From positions 496,001 through 560,000 of the forward strand of contig NZ_NWTG01000003.1 in NCBI RefSeq assembly GCF_002532045.1: DNA of 64,000 nt. The letters are read 5' to 3'. The stretch's first letter is position 1. The number at the start of each line of letters is the position of its first letter. This DNA is from Bradyrhizobium sp. C9. Lineage in GTDB: Bacteria > Pseudomonadota > Alphaproteobacteria > Rhizobiales > Xanthobacteraceae. Made by a program: the position numbers and the translations under genes. Below are positions 1 to 9,049 of the stretch, one piece after another. Under the pieces are notes generated by a model. That model had not been told where the DNA came from, made no database searches, and saw nothing but the letters and a program-made list of their open reading frames with translations.

Positions 1-580
1 ACACGCCGTCGACGTCCTCGACGATGGTGAGGCCGGCGGCGCCGAGCGCATCGGCGATCAGGAACGCACCGGTGTCGGCGCGGTGCAACGGGATGCGCGA
101 GACCGGGAATTCATGATGGTGATACGGCGGGAAGGCGCTGCCCACCACCGCGCGGGCCGCGGAGAGATGGATCGCGAGTTGGCTCGCGATGGTCGGATGC
201 TCGATATAGGACACGCCTTCCGGCGCGAGCAGGCAGCCGAGGATGTGGCCGTTCTGGCCGGCCTCGCTCGCGGCGAGCGGCGCCAGCGAGCCGACCGGCA
301 GTCCGAGGTCGAGGCCGACGCTGTAGAGATGGCGGGCGCGGATGCCGGCGCCGGTCAGGATCAGCATGCGGTGCTCGGGCAGCAGCGCACGCAGCTCGTC
401 GACAACAGGCAGGATCGCTTCGTGGCCGCGATCCATGATCGAGCGGCCGCCGATCTTCACCACCTGCACCCAGGGCAGCAGCGGGAGCGGGCGTCCGCCG
501 GCGACGGGACGGGTGAGATCGCTGTCGAGCAGGGTCTGGCGCGCGAGCGGCGAAGCGACGTGCTTGATGGTGTCATCCAT
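1..580 (-). CDS. mosA: Molybdenum storage protein subunit alpha (C-terminus cut by window edge)
   Basis: The amino-acid-kinase-fold subunit pairs with MosB in the cytoplasmic ATP-driven cage that stores molybdate as polyoxomolybdate clusters. About 193 N-terminal residues are visible and the rest lies beyond position 1. The reading starts [14 protein letters not shown]. It then shows a kinase-type [13 protein letters not shown] loop near residue 37, [13 protein letters not shown], and the His-rich [14 protein letters not shown] segment that I recognise from Azotobacter MosA; MosB lacks the histidine run. An AGGGAC Shine-Dalgarno lies upstream of the ATG. The gene follows mosB with 14 bases between them, so the two are cotranscribed. 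The call is strong because both paralogues occur together. Confidence 0.9.
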   Translation of the reverse strand, partial: MDDTIKHVASPLARQTLLDSDLTRPVAGGRPLPLLPWVQVVKIGGRSIMDRGHEAILPVVDELRALLPEHRMLILTGAGIRARHLYSVGLDLGLPVGSLAPLAASEAGQNGHILGCLLAPEGVSYIEHPTIASQLAIHLSAARAVVGSAFPPYHHHEFPVSRIPLHRADTGAFLIADALGAAGLTIVEDVDGV

Positions 581-594
581 GGTCGTGTCCCTGC

Positions 595-1407
595 TCAGTT
601 CGCGGTGATGATGGTGCCGACATGCTCGCCCGCGAGCGCGCGGGTGAGATTGCCGGGAACGAGGCCATTGACGACCTGCACCTGGCGGACATGACGTGCG
701 GTGGCGAGCAGATCGAGCACCGGGAATTCGAGGATCGAATCCTGCAATCCCTTCGCCTTCATCTCGGCGACCGAGATCTTCGGAATGAAGGTGGCGCCCT
801 TCGCGGTCTTGGGGTTCGCGGTGTAGAGGCCGTTTTCGTCCTTCACATAGATCATCGCCTTGCAGCCGAACTGTTCGGCGACCAGGAAGCATCCGGCGTC
901 GGTGCGGTAGGGCGGGATCATGCCTTCAGGTGCAGGCCGCATCCATAGCCCGTAAGGCGGCATGCCGCTGAAGATCACCGCATTCACCTCGGCGAGATAG
1001 AGCGGCACGGCCGAAAGCCCGGCGCCGCTGACCGCGGAGATGCCATGCTTCGCCAGCAACTGGCCGAGCATCACCGCGTTCTGATCGGCAACGGAAGCGC
1101 CGAGCTGCGAGAGCACGCCGGCCGGCAGCTTGAGCCCGGCTGCGATCGAGTAGAGATGCCGGGCACGGGTGCCCGCGCCGGTTCCGATCAGCATCTTGTG
1201 CGATTTACGGGCTGCGACGATCTCGTCGACCAACGGATAGACCGCGGCGCGGCCGCGGTCGATCACGCTCTGCCCGCCGATCTTGATCACCGAGGCATCC
1301 GGCAGGATCCGAAAGTCCGACGCCGCCTCTGCCGTCGCCAAAAGCTGCGGATCGGTCAGCGACCGCTGCATCAGGAGCGCTTCAAGCTCCGCCGTCGTGT
1401 TTGCCAT
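595..1407 (-). CDS. mosB: Molybdenum storage protein subunit beta
   Basis: This 270-residue amino-acid-kinase family protein is the partner of MosA. Its length equals that of Azotobacter MosB as I remember it. Visible motifs are [41 protein letters not shown] (in place of the MosA histidine run), and [13 protein letters not shown] in the nucleotide-binding half. The frame stays open to 1572, but the ATG at 1405-1407 ([10 protein letters not shown]) has an AAGGACG ribosome-binding site and gives the family length, so I chose it. It is the first gene of a mosB-mosA operon. Such genes are typical of organisms with a high molybdenum demand, such as diazotrophs; nitrogen fixation itself cannot be concluded from this window. 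Confidence 0.9.
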   Translation of the reverse strand: MANTTAELEALLMQRSLTDPQLLATAEAASDFRILPDASVIKIGGQSVIDRGRAAVYPLVDEIVAARKSHKMLIGTGAGTRARHLYSIAAGLKLPAGVLSQLGASVADQNAVMLGQLLAKHGISAVSGAGLSAVPLYLAEVNAVIFSGMPPYGLWMRPAPEGMIPPYRTDAGCFLVAEQFGCKAMIYVKDENGLYTANPKTAKGATFIPKISVAEMKAKGLQDSILEFPVLDLLATARHVRQVQVVNGLVPGNLTRALAGEHVGTIITAN

Positions 1408-1587
1408 GAGAAACGTCCTTATCTCCAATGCGCCCGGCATTGCTTCCGTCGGCCCGCGACATCCGAACCGGTCTCCACCGGCGGCGCGCAAGGCCCGCAT
1501 CCGAACTGCACTGGTAGCGATAGTCGGGGCGGGTCTCAAGATGCAATGGCGATGATGCCGCGCGTCCGGCACGCATATTGCCTGTCG

Positions 1588-2898
1588 CTAAGCCTCATCC
1601 GTGCTCGCCGGCAGCCTGAGGGTCACGCGCAGGCCCGAGCGCCCCGCGCCCGTCACATTTTCGAACAGAACCGAACCGGCGGCGTGATCGACGATGCGCT
1701 TCACGATCGAGAGCCCGAGCCCGGCGCCCTCTCCGCTCGGCTGACCGCCGCGGAAGAACGGCTCGCCGATCCGCGCCAGATCCTGCGGCGGAATCCCCGG
1801 TCCGGTGTCCTGGATCTGGATGACGGCCATCCCGTCCTCCCTGGCGACGGCGAGATCGACGGCCCCTCCGTTGGGTGTGAACTTGATTGCGTTCTCGACC
1901 AGGTTCCGGACCGCCGAGATCAAGGACAGCTCATCACCGTTCACCGCGACCGCCTCGACCGTCGTGAAACCGAGATCGATGTTGCGCGCTGCCGCCTCTG
2001 GCAGCAGGTCGGCGACGACGCCTTTTGCGATCTTGTCCAGCTCCACCGCTACCGTCGCGATGGACGGCGCAGCGTCCTGACGCGCCAGCGCCAGAAGTTG
2101 CTCGAGCAGATGCTTGGTGCGCCGCATGCCGCTCTTCAACGCATCGAGCCGGTCGCGCGTCTCCGCCGGCATGTCGAGGGAGGCGAGATTTTCCGCCTGC
2201 AGGCTGAGCGCGGTGACCGGCGTTCGAAGTTCATGAGCCGCGTCGGCGATGAAACGCCGCTGCTGGTCCATCATGACGCGCACCCGCTCCAGCAAGCCGT
2301 TGATCGAGCCAAGGAACGGCTGCAGCTCGCTCGGCGCGCCCGTCGCCGGAAGCGCACCGACATCATCCACTTTGCGCGCGTCGAGATCGCCGGCAAGGCG
2401 CAACATCGGCCGGAACGATCGGGCGATCACGAATGCCGTCATCAGCAAAAGGCACGGCACCAGCGCAGCGATCGGCAACAGCGTGCGCACGGCCATATCG
2501 CCCGCGATCTCGGTGCGGATCTCGGTCTGCTGCGTCACCGCGAAGCGGCTGCCGTCCGGCCGGGTCCGCAGCAGCAGGCGGACCGGCTGGCCATGATAGA
2601 CATCGTTGTGCAGCCCATCCTTCAGTCCCCAAAGCCGGCGATCGTCGGCAGAGCCGCGCGGCGCCTCACCGAGCTCGACGACGGCGACCTCGGCTTCCGC
2701 GTCGACGCCGGTGACCGGGCGGCTTTGCCGGATCGGAGCGCTCAGCACGAAGCTGCCGATCTGGATCAGGACGGAGTCCTGCATCTCGATCGCTTCGCTG
2801 TAGGCCCATCGGTACGCCAGGAGTCCGCCGACGGCGCCCGTCAACAGGATGATCGCGGTGAGTCCGACGAACAGGCGTCCGCGCAGCGATCCCATCAT
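1588..2898 (-). CDS. Sensor histidine kinase (QseC/PmrB/TctE-like)
   Basis: This inner-membrane sensor kinase partners with the response regulator just upstream. From the ATG at 2898 it has 436 residues. A first membrane helix spans residues about 8-30 and a periplasmic domain with DUF-type sensor features about 31-138. A second helix spans 139-160, followed by a short HAMP-like linker. The phosphoacceptor is in ADAAHELRTP (His about 222), the N box in NLVENAIKF, and the ATPase in DTGPGIPP and GAGLGLSIVKRI. The frame extends 7 codons further upstream, but the ATG at 2898 overlaps the regulator stop as ATGA, the usual sign of translational coupling. The signal sensed is unknown. Confidence 0.9.
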   Translation of the reverse strand: MMGSLRGRLFVGLTAIILLTGAVGGLLAYRWAYSEAIEMQDSVLIQIGSFVLSAPIRQSRPVTGVDAEAEVAVVELGEAPRGSADDRRLWGLKDGLHNDVYHGQPVRLLLRTRPDGSRFAVTQQTEIRTEIAGDMAVRTLLPIAALVPCLLLMTAFVIARSFRPMLRLAGDLDARKVDDVGALPATGAPSELQPFLGSINGLLERVRVMMDQQRRFIADAAHELRTPVTALSLQAENLASLDMPAETRDRLDALKSGMRRTKHLLEQLLALARQDAAPSIATVAVELDKIAKGVVADLLPEAAARNIDLGFTTVEAVAVNGDELSLISAVRNLVENAIKFTPNGGAVDLAVAREDGMAVIQIQDTGPGIPPQDLARIGEPFFRGGQPSGEGAGLGLSIVKRIVDHAAGSVLFENVTGAGRSGLRVTLRLPASTDEA

Positions 2899-3557
2899 CT
2901 CGAACGATCCACCATCCATCCGACGCCGCGTACGTTCCTGATCGCCGCGGTGCCGAGTTTTCTGCGCACGGCGTGGATCAGGAATTCGACCGCGTTGCTC
3001 TCGACCTCCTCGCGCCAGCCGTAGATCTGGCGTTCGAGCTCGGCACGGGACAGGATCGTCCCCGGCCGCGTCAGCAGCGCCTGGAGCAGGGCGAACTCGC
3101 GTGCGCTGAGCACGGCCTTCTCTTCGCAGAACGAGGCTTCCCGCGTGGCCGGATCGAGATGAAGCTCACCATTGGTCAGCACCGGCGGCGCCCCGCTGCC
3201 CTCGCGTCGCAGCACCGCGCGCATCCGCGCCAGCAACTCGGCGATCTCGAACGGCTTGACCAGGTAATCGTCGGCGCCGAGATCGAGCCCCCGGATACGA
3301 TCGTTCAGCGCATCGCGTGCGGTGAGAATGATCACCGGAAGGCGCAGGGCGCGCTCCCGGATCGCCTTGAGAACGTCGAGACCATCAGTCAATGGCAGGC
3401 CGAGATCGAGCAGCGCGATGTCGTAGGTCTCGCTGCGGCTGGCTTCGATGGCGAGATCGCCGTTGCGTACCCAATCGACCGCATAGGCGGCATCCCGCAG
3501 CGCCTCGACGACGGCGGCGCCGATCATCCTGTCGTCCTCCACCACGAGCACCCGCAT
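2895..3557 (-). CDS. OmpR-family response regulator (QseB/PmrA-like)
   Basis: This 220-residue two-component regulator begins MRVLVVEDDR. The receiver domain has acidic residues E8-D9-D10, phosphoacceptor Asp51 (ALLDLGLP), Thr in ILTARDA and Lys in DYLVKPF. A C-terminal winged helix follows (about residues 125-220, with SAREFALLQALLTRPG and RRKLG). The open frame reaches 3638, but the ATG at 3555-3557 matches the family start. It is the first gene of the regulator-kinase operon and faces the COG4705 operon. Two CTTAG-N6-CTTAG direct repeats lie in the shared intergenic region. They resemble boxes bound by PmrA/QseB proteins, so autoregulation and control of the divergent operon are likely inferences. 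Confidence 0.92.
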   Translation of the reverse strand: MRVLVVEDDRMIGAAVVEALRDAAYAVDWVRNGDLAIEASRSETYDIALLDLGLPLTDGLDVLKAIRERALRLPVIILTARDALNDRIRGLDLGADDYLVKPFEIAELLARMRAVLRREGSGAPPVLTNGELHLDPATREASFCEEKAVLSAREFALLQALLTRPGTILSRAELERQIYGWREEVESNAVEFLIHAVRRKLGTAAIRNVRGVGWMVDRSR

Positions 3558-3649
3558 CGCCTGCAATCCATCCCGATCCGCAATACGCCCCAGTGAATCT
3601 GCGTCGCACCGATCAGCCGGCGACGCTGCCGCGATCATATCAGCTTCGA

Positions 3650-3665
3650 CTTAGCCGCGGCTTAG
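3650..3665 (+). promoter_or_regulatory. Candidate response-regulator box (CTTAG-N6-CTTAG)
   Basis: A direct repeat CTTAG-CCGCGG-CTTAG has an 11-base period, the spacing expected for an OmpR/PmrA-type dimer bound to one face of the helix. It lies in the 228-base gap between the divergent regulator and COG4705 operons and is repeated in opposite orientation about 50 bases away. Binding by the adjacent regulator is inferred. Confidence 0.6.
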
Positions 3666-3702
3666 GGGCTTTCGGCGCCCAAATGAAGGCCGCTCCGCCC
3701 AC

Positions 3703-3718
3703 CTAAGCCGGGGCTAAG
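3703..3718 (-). promoter_or_regulatory. Candidate response-regulator box, second copy in opposite orientation
   Basis: CTAAG-CCGGGG-CTAAG on the plus strand reads CTTAG-CCCCGG-CTTAG on the minus strand. It has the same 11-base direct-repeat architecture as the box at 3650-3665 but points the other way. One box per divergent promoter is the simplest reading. Confidence 0.6.
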
Positions 3719-3785
3719 TCTCGCCGTGCACGCTCGCTTTCGAACCCGGCGGAACCGCCGCCCTGGCAAATCGGAGCTTCACACC

Positions 3786-4571
3786 GTGCCGGATATCAGA
3801 CCCATCGGCCGCAGCATGCTGAACAAGGTCCCCGAAGTCACCCTCGTCTTCTGGCTGATCAAGATCATGTCGACCACGGTCGGCGAGACCGGCGCGGATT
3901 ACCTCGCCGTCCATGTCGGCCTTGGCACCAGCGTGACCGGGCTGCTGATGATGACGCTGCTTGCCGCAGTGCTGGCCATCCAGCTGCGCACGGACCGCTA
4001 CGTGCCATGGGTCTACTGGCTGACGGTCGTGCTGGTCAGCATCGTCGGGACCCAGATCACCGATGCGCTGACCGACAAGCTCGAGATCAGCCTTTACGTC
4101 AGCACGGCCGTCTTCGCGATCGCTCTGGCCGCGACCTTCGCGATCTGGTTCGCGGTCGAGCGGACGCTGTCGATCCACAGCATCGTGACCACGCGGCGCG
4201 AATTGTTCTACTGGGCCGCGATCCTCTTCACATTCGCGCTCGGCACGGCTGCGGGCGATCTGGCGACCGAAGCACTCGGCCTTGGCTTCAACGTCGGGGT
4301 GGTCGCGTTCGCAGCACTGATCGCCGCGATCGCGGCGGCCTACGCACTCGGCGCCAATGCGGTGCTGACCTTCTGGCTCGCCTACATCCTGACGCGGCCG
4401 CTCGGCGCATCGTTCGGCGACCTGCTGTCGCAAGCCCGCGAGTATGGCGGGCTTGGCTTCGGCACGATCTACACCAGCCTCGCGTTCCTGACCGTGATCG
4501 TCGCGCTGGTCGCCTGGCTGTCGTTCGAAGGCGACGCGGGCAGCAAGCCCGAAGCGTCGCCCGGCGCGTGA
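3786..4571 (+). CDS. COG4705-family integral membrane protein (first copy)
   Basis: About 261 residues with roughly eight hydrophobic helices. The protein contains two internal halves, each with a conserved pattern: [16 protein letters not shown] in the first half and [13 protein letters not shown] in the second. This matches the uncharacterised COG4705 membrane-anchored protein family. The start is uncertain. I used the GTG at 3786 (GGAG about 10 bases upstream); the ATG at 3816 (MLNKVPEV) is the alternative and has no clear ribosome-binding site. The gene heads an operon with a small secreted protein and a second COG4705 copy, divergent from a two-component system that probably controls it. 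The transported substrate or role is unknown. Confidence 0.8.
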   Translation: MPDIRPIGRSMLNKVPEVTLVFWLIKIMSTTVGETGADYLAVHVGLGTSVTGLLMMTLLAAVLAIQLRTDRYVPWVYWLTVVLVSIVGTQITDALTDKLEISLYVSTAVFAIALAATFAIWFAVERTLSIHSIVTTRRELFYWAAILFTFALGTAAGDLATEALGLGFNVGVVAFAALIAAIAAAYALGANAVLTFWLAYILTRPLGASFGDLLSQAREYGGLGFGTIYTSLAFLTVIVALVAWLSFEGDAGSKPEASPGA

Positions 4572-4627
4572 ATTCAACTGCGTCCCGACGGACACCAATC
4601 GAAGCAACCCCACACAGGAGAACCACG

Positions 4628-5026
4628 ATGAACAAGACGACACTCAGCTTGGCGGCGGCGATTGCTGCGCTCGCAGTGATCCAGCCGCTCCCCGATGCCA
4701 ACGCAGGCCTCAGGCTGCTGCCGCACACGCAGACGGCCGCCTCCAGGCTCGGCGACCTGGCGCCATTCCGCAGCATCGCCGCCGATGTCGCGGCACTGGT
4801 CGACAAGGGTGACCTCGTCGGCGCCAAGGCGCGGATCAAGGATCTCGAGACAAAATGGGACGAAGCGGAAGCCGGATTGAAGCCGCGCGCCGCTGCGGAC
4901 TGGCACACGGTCGACAAGGCGATCGATCGCGCGCTCGAGGCGGTGCGCGAGAGCAATCCGGATGCCGCCAAATGCAAGAAGGCGCTCGCCGAGCTGCTGT
5001 CGATCATGGACTCGATGAAGGCCTGA
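4628..5026 (+). CDS. Small secreted alpha-helical protein, function unknown
   Basis: A 132-residue protein with a typical signal peptide ([26 protein letters not shown], cleavage expected after ANA near residue 26). The mature part is predicted helical and charged ([30 protein letters not shown]) and resembles small periplasmic proteins found next to sensor kinases. An AGGAGA ribosome-binding site precedes the ATG. It is sandwiched between two COG4705 membrane proteins with short gaps (56 and 71 bases), so the three are likely one transcript. A periplasmic partner of the membrane proteins or of the kinase is possible but is inference only. Confidence 0.75.
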   Translation: MNKTTLSLAAAIAALAVIQPLPDANAGLRLLPHTQTAASRLGDLAPFRSIAADVAALVDKGDLVGAKARIKDLETKWDEAEAGLKPRAAADWHTVDKAIDRALEAVRESNPDAAKCKKALAELLSIMDSMKA

Positions 5027-5097
5027 TCCATCCATCATTTCGACCAACGCCGGCGGCATCGTCCGCCGGCGACCCGGCCTCCCGGAGTGAAGAACCC

Positions 5098-5868
5098 ATG
5101 GAATTATCATTGTGCGACACCGCCGCGGACGAGCGCGCGGGAAAAGTCCCCGCCGTCACGCTCGGCTTCTGGGTCATCAAGATTCTCGCCACGACGCTCG
5201 GCGAGACCGGCGGCGACGCCGTCACGATGTCGATGAATCTCGGCTATCTCGTCGGCACCGCGATCTTCGCGGTGATCTTCGCTGCCGCCGTCGCAGCGCA
5301 GATGGCGGCGAAGCGCTTTCACCCGGCTCTCTACTGGACGGTGATCATCGCGACGACGACCGTCGGCACGACCTTTGCCGATTTCGTCGACCGATCGCTC
5401 GGAATCGGATATCTCGGTGGCTCATCGCTGCTCGCCGGCCTGCTCGTGGTGTCCCTTGCCGCATGGCATCGCACCATGGGCACGGTCTCGATCGCGTCGA
5501 TCGACAACAAGGCGGCCGAAACCTTTTACTGGATCACGATCCTGTTCTCGCAGACGCTGGGCACCGCGCTCGGTGACTGGATGGCCGATTCCACCGGTCT
5601 CGGCTATGGCGGCGGCGCTATCGTGTTCGCCGCCGGCATCGCCATCGTTGCCGCCGCCTATCTCTGGACGCGGGTGTCGCACACGGTGCTGTTCTGGATC
5701 GCCTTCGTCCTGACCAGACCGCTCGGCGCCACCGTCGGCGATTTCCTCGACAAGCCGCTCGATCACGGCGGCCTTGCGCTCAGCCGCTACACGGCATCGA
5801 TCGTCCTCACCGTCGCGATCGCGGCGCTGGTCTTCATCCTGCCGCAGCGAGCAGGTGAGCACGCTTGA
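5098..5868 (+). CDS. COG4705-family integral membrane protein (second copy)
   Basis: A 256-residue paralogue of the protein at 3786-4571. It shows the same signature segments (VIKILATTLGETGGDA, FADFVDRSLGIGYLGG, LTRPLGATVGDFLDKPL) and about eight membrane helices. Within the molecule the GET-GD and TLGTALGDW motifs recur, suggesting an internal duplication. A CGGAG ribosome-binding site lies before the ATG. Two copies separated by a secreted protein may form a heteromeric complex; this is inferred from context. Substrate unknown. Confidence 0.82.
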   Translation: MELSLCDTAADERAGKVPAVTLGFWVIKILATTLGETGGDAVTMSMNLGYLVGTAIFAVIFAAAVAAQMAAKRFHPALYWTVIIATTTVGTTFADFVDRSLGIGYLGGSSLLAGLLVVSLAAWHRTMGTVSIASIDNKAAETFYWITILFSQTLGTALGDWMADSTGLGYGGGAIVFAAGIAIVAAAYLWTRVSHTVLFWIAFVLTRPLGATVGDFLDKPLDHGGLALSRYTASIVLTVAIAALVFILPQRAGEHA

Positions 5869-6251
5869 ACGTCAAGCCTCTGCCTGCACCGGACATCGTT
5901 CTCCGAGTGCGGGCAGCTTGGCGCATCGCGATCATCGTCTCGCGATCGATCCGTTCGCGGTCGATGATCCGCCGCGAACTGAATGAACGGAGACCTTCTG
6001 TGTGACGTGGTTACGAAGCGAGGTCTAGGACGTTTTGCCGCAGTTGGCTCGGCCGGCGGGTGTGACGCCCGTCATAGATGACGCGCGCGAATTCTGCGAT
6101 CCTGATCTGGATACTGTCTGCTTTTTTGATGCGCTGCTCTCGGCCCAATGACGCTGGTTCAGCACCAGCACCCTTCGCGAGCACAAGATTGATTGCCTTG
6201 CACCTTGGACATTAGCCGGCTTCGACCGGCGCACCACGAGGACGCAACCCC
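5869..6251 (+). other. Intergenic region without a recognisable gene
   Basis: These 383 bases separate the COG4705 operon from the repeat-protein gene. They are less GC-rich than their neighbours. An 80-codon open frame on the minus strand (6025-6267) has no family resemblance, no good ribosome-binding site, and runs into the downstream coding region, so I did not call it. The segment just before 6252 carries a GAGGA ribosome-binding site. Confidence 0.5.
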
Positions 6252-7919
6252 ATGGCCAATACCGCACCGGTCGTCACGATTGGCAACCACAGCCTGTTAT
6301 ACAATCAGTGGCAGAAGATACAGCCTTGGCTGACTTATTTCGACGCCGATGGCAATCCCGCGCAGAGCTTTCAGTTCTTTGACAGTGGCACGTCCGCGAC
6401 CAGCGGCTATTTCTGGACTCCCAGCAATAGCCATTGGGATGCCAACACGGTCATCGATGTTGCAGCGTCCGACCTCTCCGATGTGTGGGTGCGTGCCGGT
6501 TCGGTCGGCGGCTCCGAGACGCTCTGGGCACGTGCCTTCGACGGGACGGACTGGAGCGCCTGGACCTCGTTCACCTTCACGACGATTCCAAACACGCCGC
6601 CCGTCGCGACGATCAACGACCAGCAGCTGCACACCAACACATGGGCACAGGTGACGAACTGGCTGAACTACTCCGACGCCAACGGCGATGCCGCGACCAA
6701 GTATCAGTTCTGGGACAGCGGAACGTCGGACACCAGCGCCTATTTCTGGACGCCGACCAATACGCACTGGGCGGCCAACACGGTCATCGACGTTTCGGCC
6801 GCCGATCTCGCCAATGTCTGGATCAAGGGCGGCTCGACGACCGGCTCCGAGACCATGTGGGTCAGGGCGTTCGACGGAACGGACTGGAGCAACTGGGATA
6901 CCTTCACGTTGACGTCGACGAACACGGCCCCCGTCGTGACGAGCGGCGACCATTCCGTGCACATGGGCCAGTGGGTCACGGTCGGCAACTGGTTGACGAC
7001 GTCGGATGCCGAGGGCGATACGATCACCAAGTATCAGTTCTGGGACGGCGGTACAGGCGCGACCAGCGCCTATTTCTGGACACCGACCAATGCGCACTGG
7101 GCGGCCAGCACGGTGATCGACGTTTCGGCGTCCGACCTGGACAGCCTCTGGCTTCAGGGCGGCTCGACGACCGGCTCCGAGACCATGTATGTGCGGGCCT
7201 TCGACGGCACCGCGTGGGGCAATTGGGACCCCTTTACCGTGACGTCCACCAACACGGCCCCGACGGTTACGATCAGCGATCATTCGCTGAACGCCGCGCA
7301 GTGGGCGCAGCTCATCAACTGGACGACGGCATCCGACGCCGACGGCGATGCGATCACCAAATACCAGTTCTGGGACGGCGGCAGTGCCGCCAACAGCGCC
7401 TATTTCTGGACGCCCGCCAATTCACACTGGGCAGCCAGCACCCCCATCGACGTTGCAGCGTCCGATCTGGCCAATATCTGGGTGCAAGGCGGCACCGCCG
7501 GCGGCTCCGAAACCATGTATGTGCGGGCCTTCGACGGGACCGCCTGGAGCAATTGGGACAGCTTTACCCTGACGTCGCTGCCGAACCACGCGCCGGTCGC
7601 TTCGATCAGCGATCAGACCTTGCACGTCAACGAGTGGAGCCAGGTCAGCAATTTGTTGTCCTATTCCGACGTCGACGGAAATCCCGCGACCGAGTATCAG
7701 TTCTGGGATGCCGGCACCGGCGCCAACAGCGGCTATTTCTGGACCTCCGGGAATTCGCACTGGCCCGCCGCCACAGTCGTCGACGTCAGCGCCGCTGCTG
7801 TCGATGACGTCTGGGTCCGCGGCGGCGCCGTTACCGGAACAGAGCCGATGTATGTGCGCGCATTCGACGGCATCGACTGGGGCGCGTGGCACGCATTCGT
7901 GCTCACGACCATCGTCTAG
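6252..7919 (+). CDS. Five-repeat Trp/Tyr-rich protein, probably exported or surface-associated
   Basis: A 555-residue protein composed almost wholly of five tandem repeats of about 110 residues (starting near residues 3, 113, 223, 333 and 444). Each repeat begins N-T/H-A/P-P-V and carries DADGDA-type acidic turns, YQFWDSGT, a YFWTP segment, HWAA-TVIDVSA, and ends VRAFDGTDW-NW. The beginnings resemble cadherin- or Ig-like extracellular modules. There is no signal peptide and no RTX nonapeptide array, so if it is exported this would be by a leaderless (type I) route; this is inference. Start ATG with GAGGA upstream. It stands alone with no secretion genes beside it. I do not recognise a named family. 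Confidence 0.75.
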   Translation: MANTAPVVTIGNHSLLYNQWQKIQPWLTYFDADGNPAQSFQFFDSGTSATSGYFWTPSNSHWDANTVIDVAASDLSDVWVRAGSVGGSETLWARAFDGTDWSAWTSFTFTTIPNTPPVATINDQQLHTNTWAQVTNWLNYSDANGDAATKYQFWDSGTSDTSAYFWTPTNTHWAANTVIDVSAADLANVWIKGGSTTGSETMWVRAFDGTDWSNWDTFTLTSTNTAPVVTSGDHSVHMGQWVTVGNWLTTSDAEGDTITKYQFWDGGTGATSAYFWTPTNAHWAASTVIDVSASDLDSLWLQGGSTTGSETMYVRAFDGTAWGNWDPFTVTSTNTAPTVTISDHSLNAAQWAQLINWTTASDADGDAITKYQFWDGGSAANSAYFWTPANSHWAASTPIDVAASDLANIWVQGGTAGGSETMYVRAFDGTAWSNWDSFTLTSLPNHAPVASISDQTLHVNEWSQVSNLLSYSDVDGNPATEYQFWDAGTGANSGYFWTSGNSHWPAATVVDVSAAAVDDVWVRGGAVTGTEPMYVRAFDGIDWGAWHAFVLTTIV

Positions 7920-7946
7920 CTGCCTGCGGCTTCGCTCGATCACGCG

Positions 7947-8924
7947 CTAGTTCGGCGCGAAGATGACCTTGCCCTTGAATGCTGCCGCCTGCGCGATGGC
8001 CTCCGGGAATCCCTCGAGGCCGTAGGTCCCGACAACCGGCGCGCTGATCAGGCCGGACGCGACCATCGGCACCAGATGGCCGTACATCTTGGCCAGCGTA
8101 TCGTCGGTTGCGGTCTTGCCCCAATGGCCGAGCCAGAAGCCGCGCACCGACACTTCATTAAAGATCACGCTCAAGGCCGAGCCGGAGAACGGCTGTCCGC
8201 TCATCGCACTGTAGATGACCAGTACACCCTTCGGCGCGAGACAGTTCATCAGGTTGAGCGCCGACGTCCCGCCGACGACGTCGAGCGCCAGCAGGATCGG
8301 CGCCCCGCCAGTCTCCCTGGCGACACGCTTGGCGAGGTCCGGTCCGTCGACCAGCACGATATCGCCGCCGGCCGACTTGACCTCGTCCACGACCTCCTCG
8401 CGCCGGACGACGTTGACGGTCTTCAGCCCCAGCGATTTGGCGACTGCGATTACCGCGCGCGCGGTCGCCGAATTGGCGCCGTTCTGGATCACCCAGCCGC
8501 CGGGCGGGATCTTCACGAAATCGGTCAGCAGCAAATAGGCGGTCGCCGGATTGACCCCGATCATCGACAGTTGCTGAACATCCGCCTGCTCCGGCAACGG
8601 CCGCTGCCAGGACGCCGTAAACTTGACGCGTTCGGTCCAGGTCGGCACCGTGAACGGGATCAGCGTGCGGTCGCCGACCTTGAGGTTCTTGACCTGCGAT
8701 CCCGCGGCAACCACCCGCCCGACGCCCTCGATCCCGAGCGTCGCCGGCGGCGTCGGCAGGTAGCCGTAGCGCCCTGCGATGATCATGAAGTCCGAGTTGT
8801 TGATGGGCGCGGCCTCCACCGCGACCACGACCTCGTTGGGACCAGGGCTGCCGACGTCGGCCACCTCATTGAGCTTGACCACGTCCTGGGCACGTCCGAA
8901 CGCAACGACCTGAACAGCCTTCAT
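7947..8924 (-). CDS. MDR-superfamily oxidoreductase, MECR/2-enoyl thioester reductase-like
   Basis: A 325-residue medium-chain dehydrogenase/reductase. The N-terminal GroES-like half carries APINNSDFMIIAGRYG and LGIEGVGRV. The Rossmann half has IQNGANSATARAVIAVAKSLGL, an unusual glycine-poor NADPH loop typical of mitochondrial trans-2-enoyl-CoA reductase and its bacterial relatives. It lacks the structural-zinc cysteine cluster, so it is a zinc-free type. It is divergent from a TetR regulator (9050-9625) with a palindrome between them, so it is very probably that regulator's target. The physiological substrate (enoyl-CoA, quinone or xenobiotic alkenal) cannot be told. Confidence 0.85.
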   Translation of the reverse strand: MKAVQVVAFGRAQDVVKLNEVADVGSPGPNEVVVAVEAAPINNSDFMIIAGRYGYLPTPPATLGIEGVGRVVAAGSQVKNLKVGDRTLIPFTVPTWTERVKFTASWQRPLPEQADVQQLSMIGVNPATAYLLLTDFVKIPPGGWVIQNGANSATARAVIAVAKSLGLKTVNVVRREEVVDEVKSAGGDIVLVDGPDLAKRVARETGGAPILLALDVVGGTSALNLMNCLAPKGVLVIYSAMSGQPFSGSALSVIFNEVSVRGFWLGHWGKTATDDTLAKMYGHLVPMVASGLISAPVVGTYGLEGFPEAIAQAAAFKGKVIFAPN

Positions 8925-8947
8925 GGAACTATCTCCCGATTTCGTTG

Positions 8948-8963
8948 TGTACTAGTAAGTACA
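8948..8963. promoter_or_regulatory. Candidate TetR operator between the MDR gene and tetR
   Basis: Inverted repeat TGTACT-AGTA-AGTACA in the 125-base gap between the divergent MDR oxidoreductase and TetR genes, 24 bases upstream of the MDR start codon. Its position and symmetry fit a TetR dimer repressing the oxidoreductase and possibly itself. Confidence 0.6.
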
Positions 8964-9049
8964 GAATAAGGATGACGTCAATGGTCCGAATTGTCTTCAC
9001 GGCAAGGTGAAGGCTTCACATCCGACGCGAGAGTACATAAAACAGGGAT

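Noticed and set aside
1045..3024. A 659-codon open frame on the plus strand
   Set aside because: It is antisense to mosB and the sensor kinase, both clear family members.
6025..6267. A small reverse-strand gene
   Set aside because: There is no family match, its 5' end overlaps the next gene, and there is no Shine-Dalgarno.
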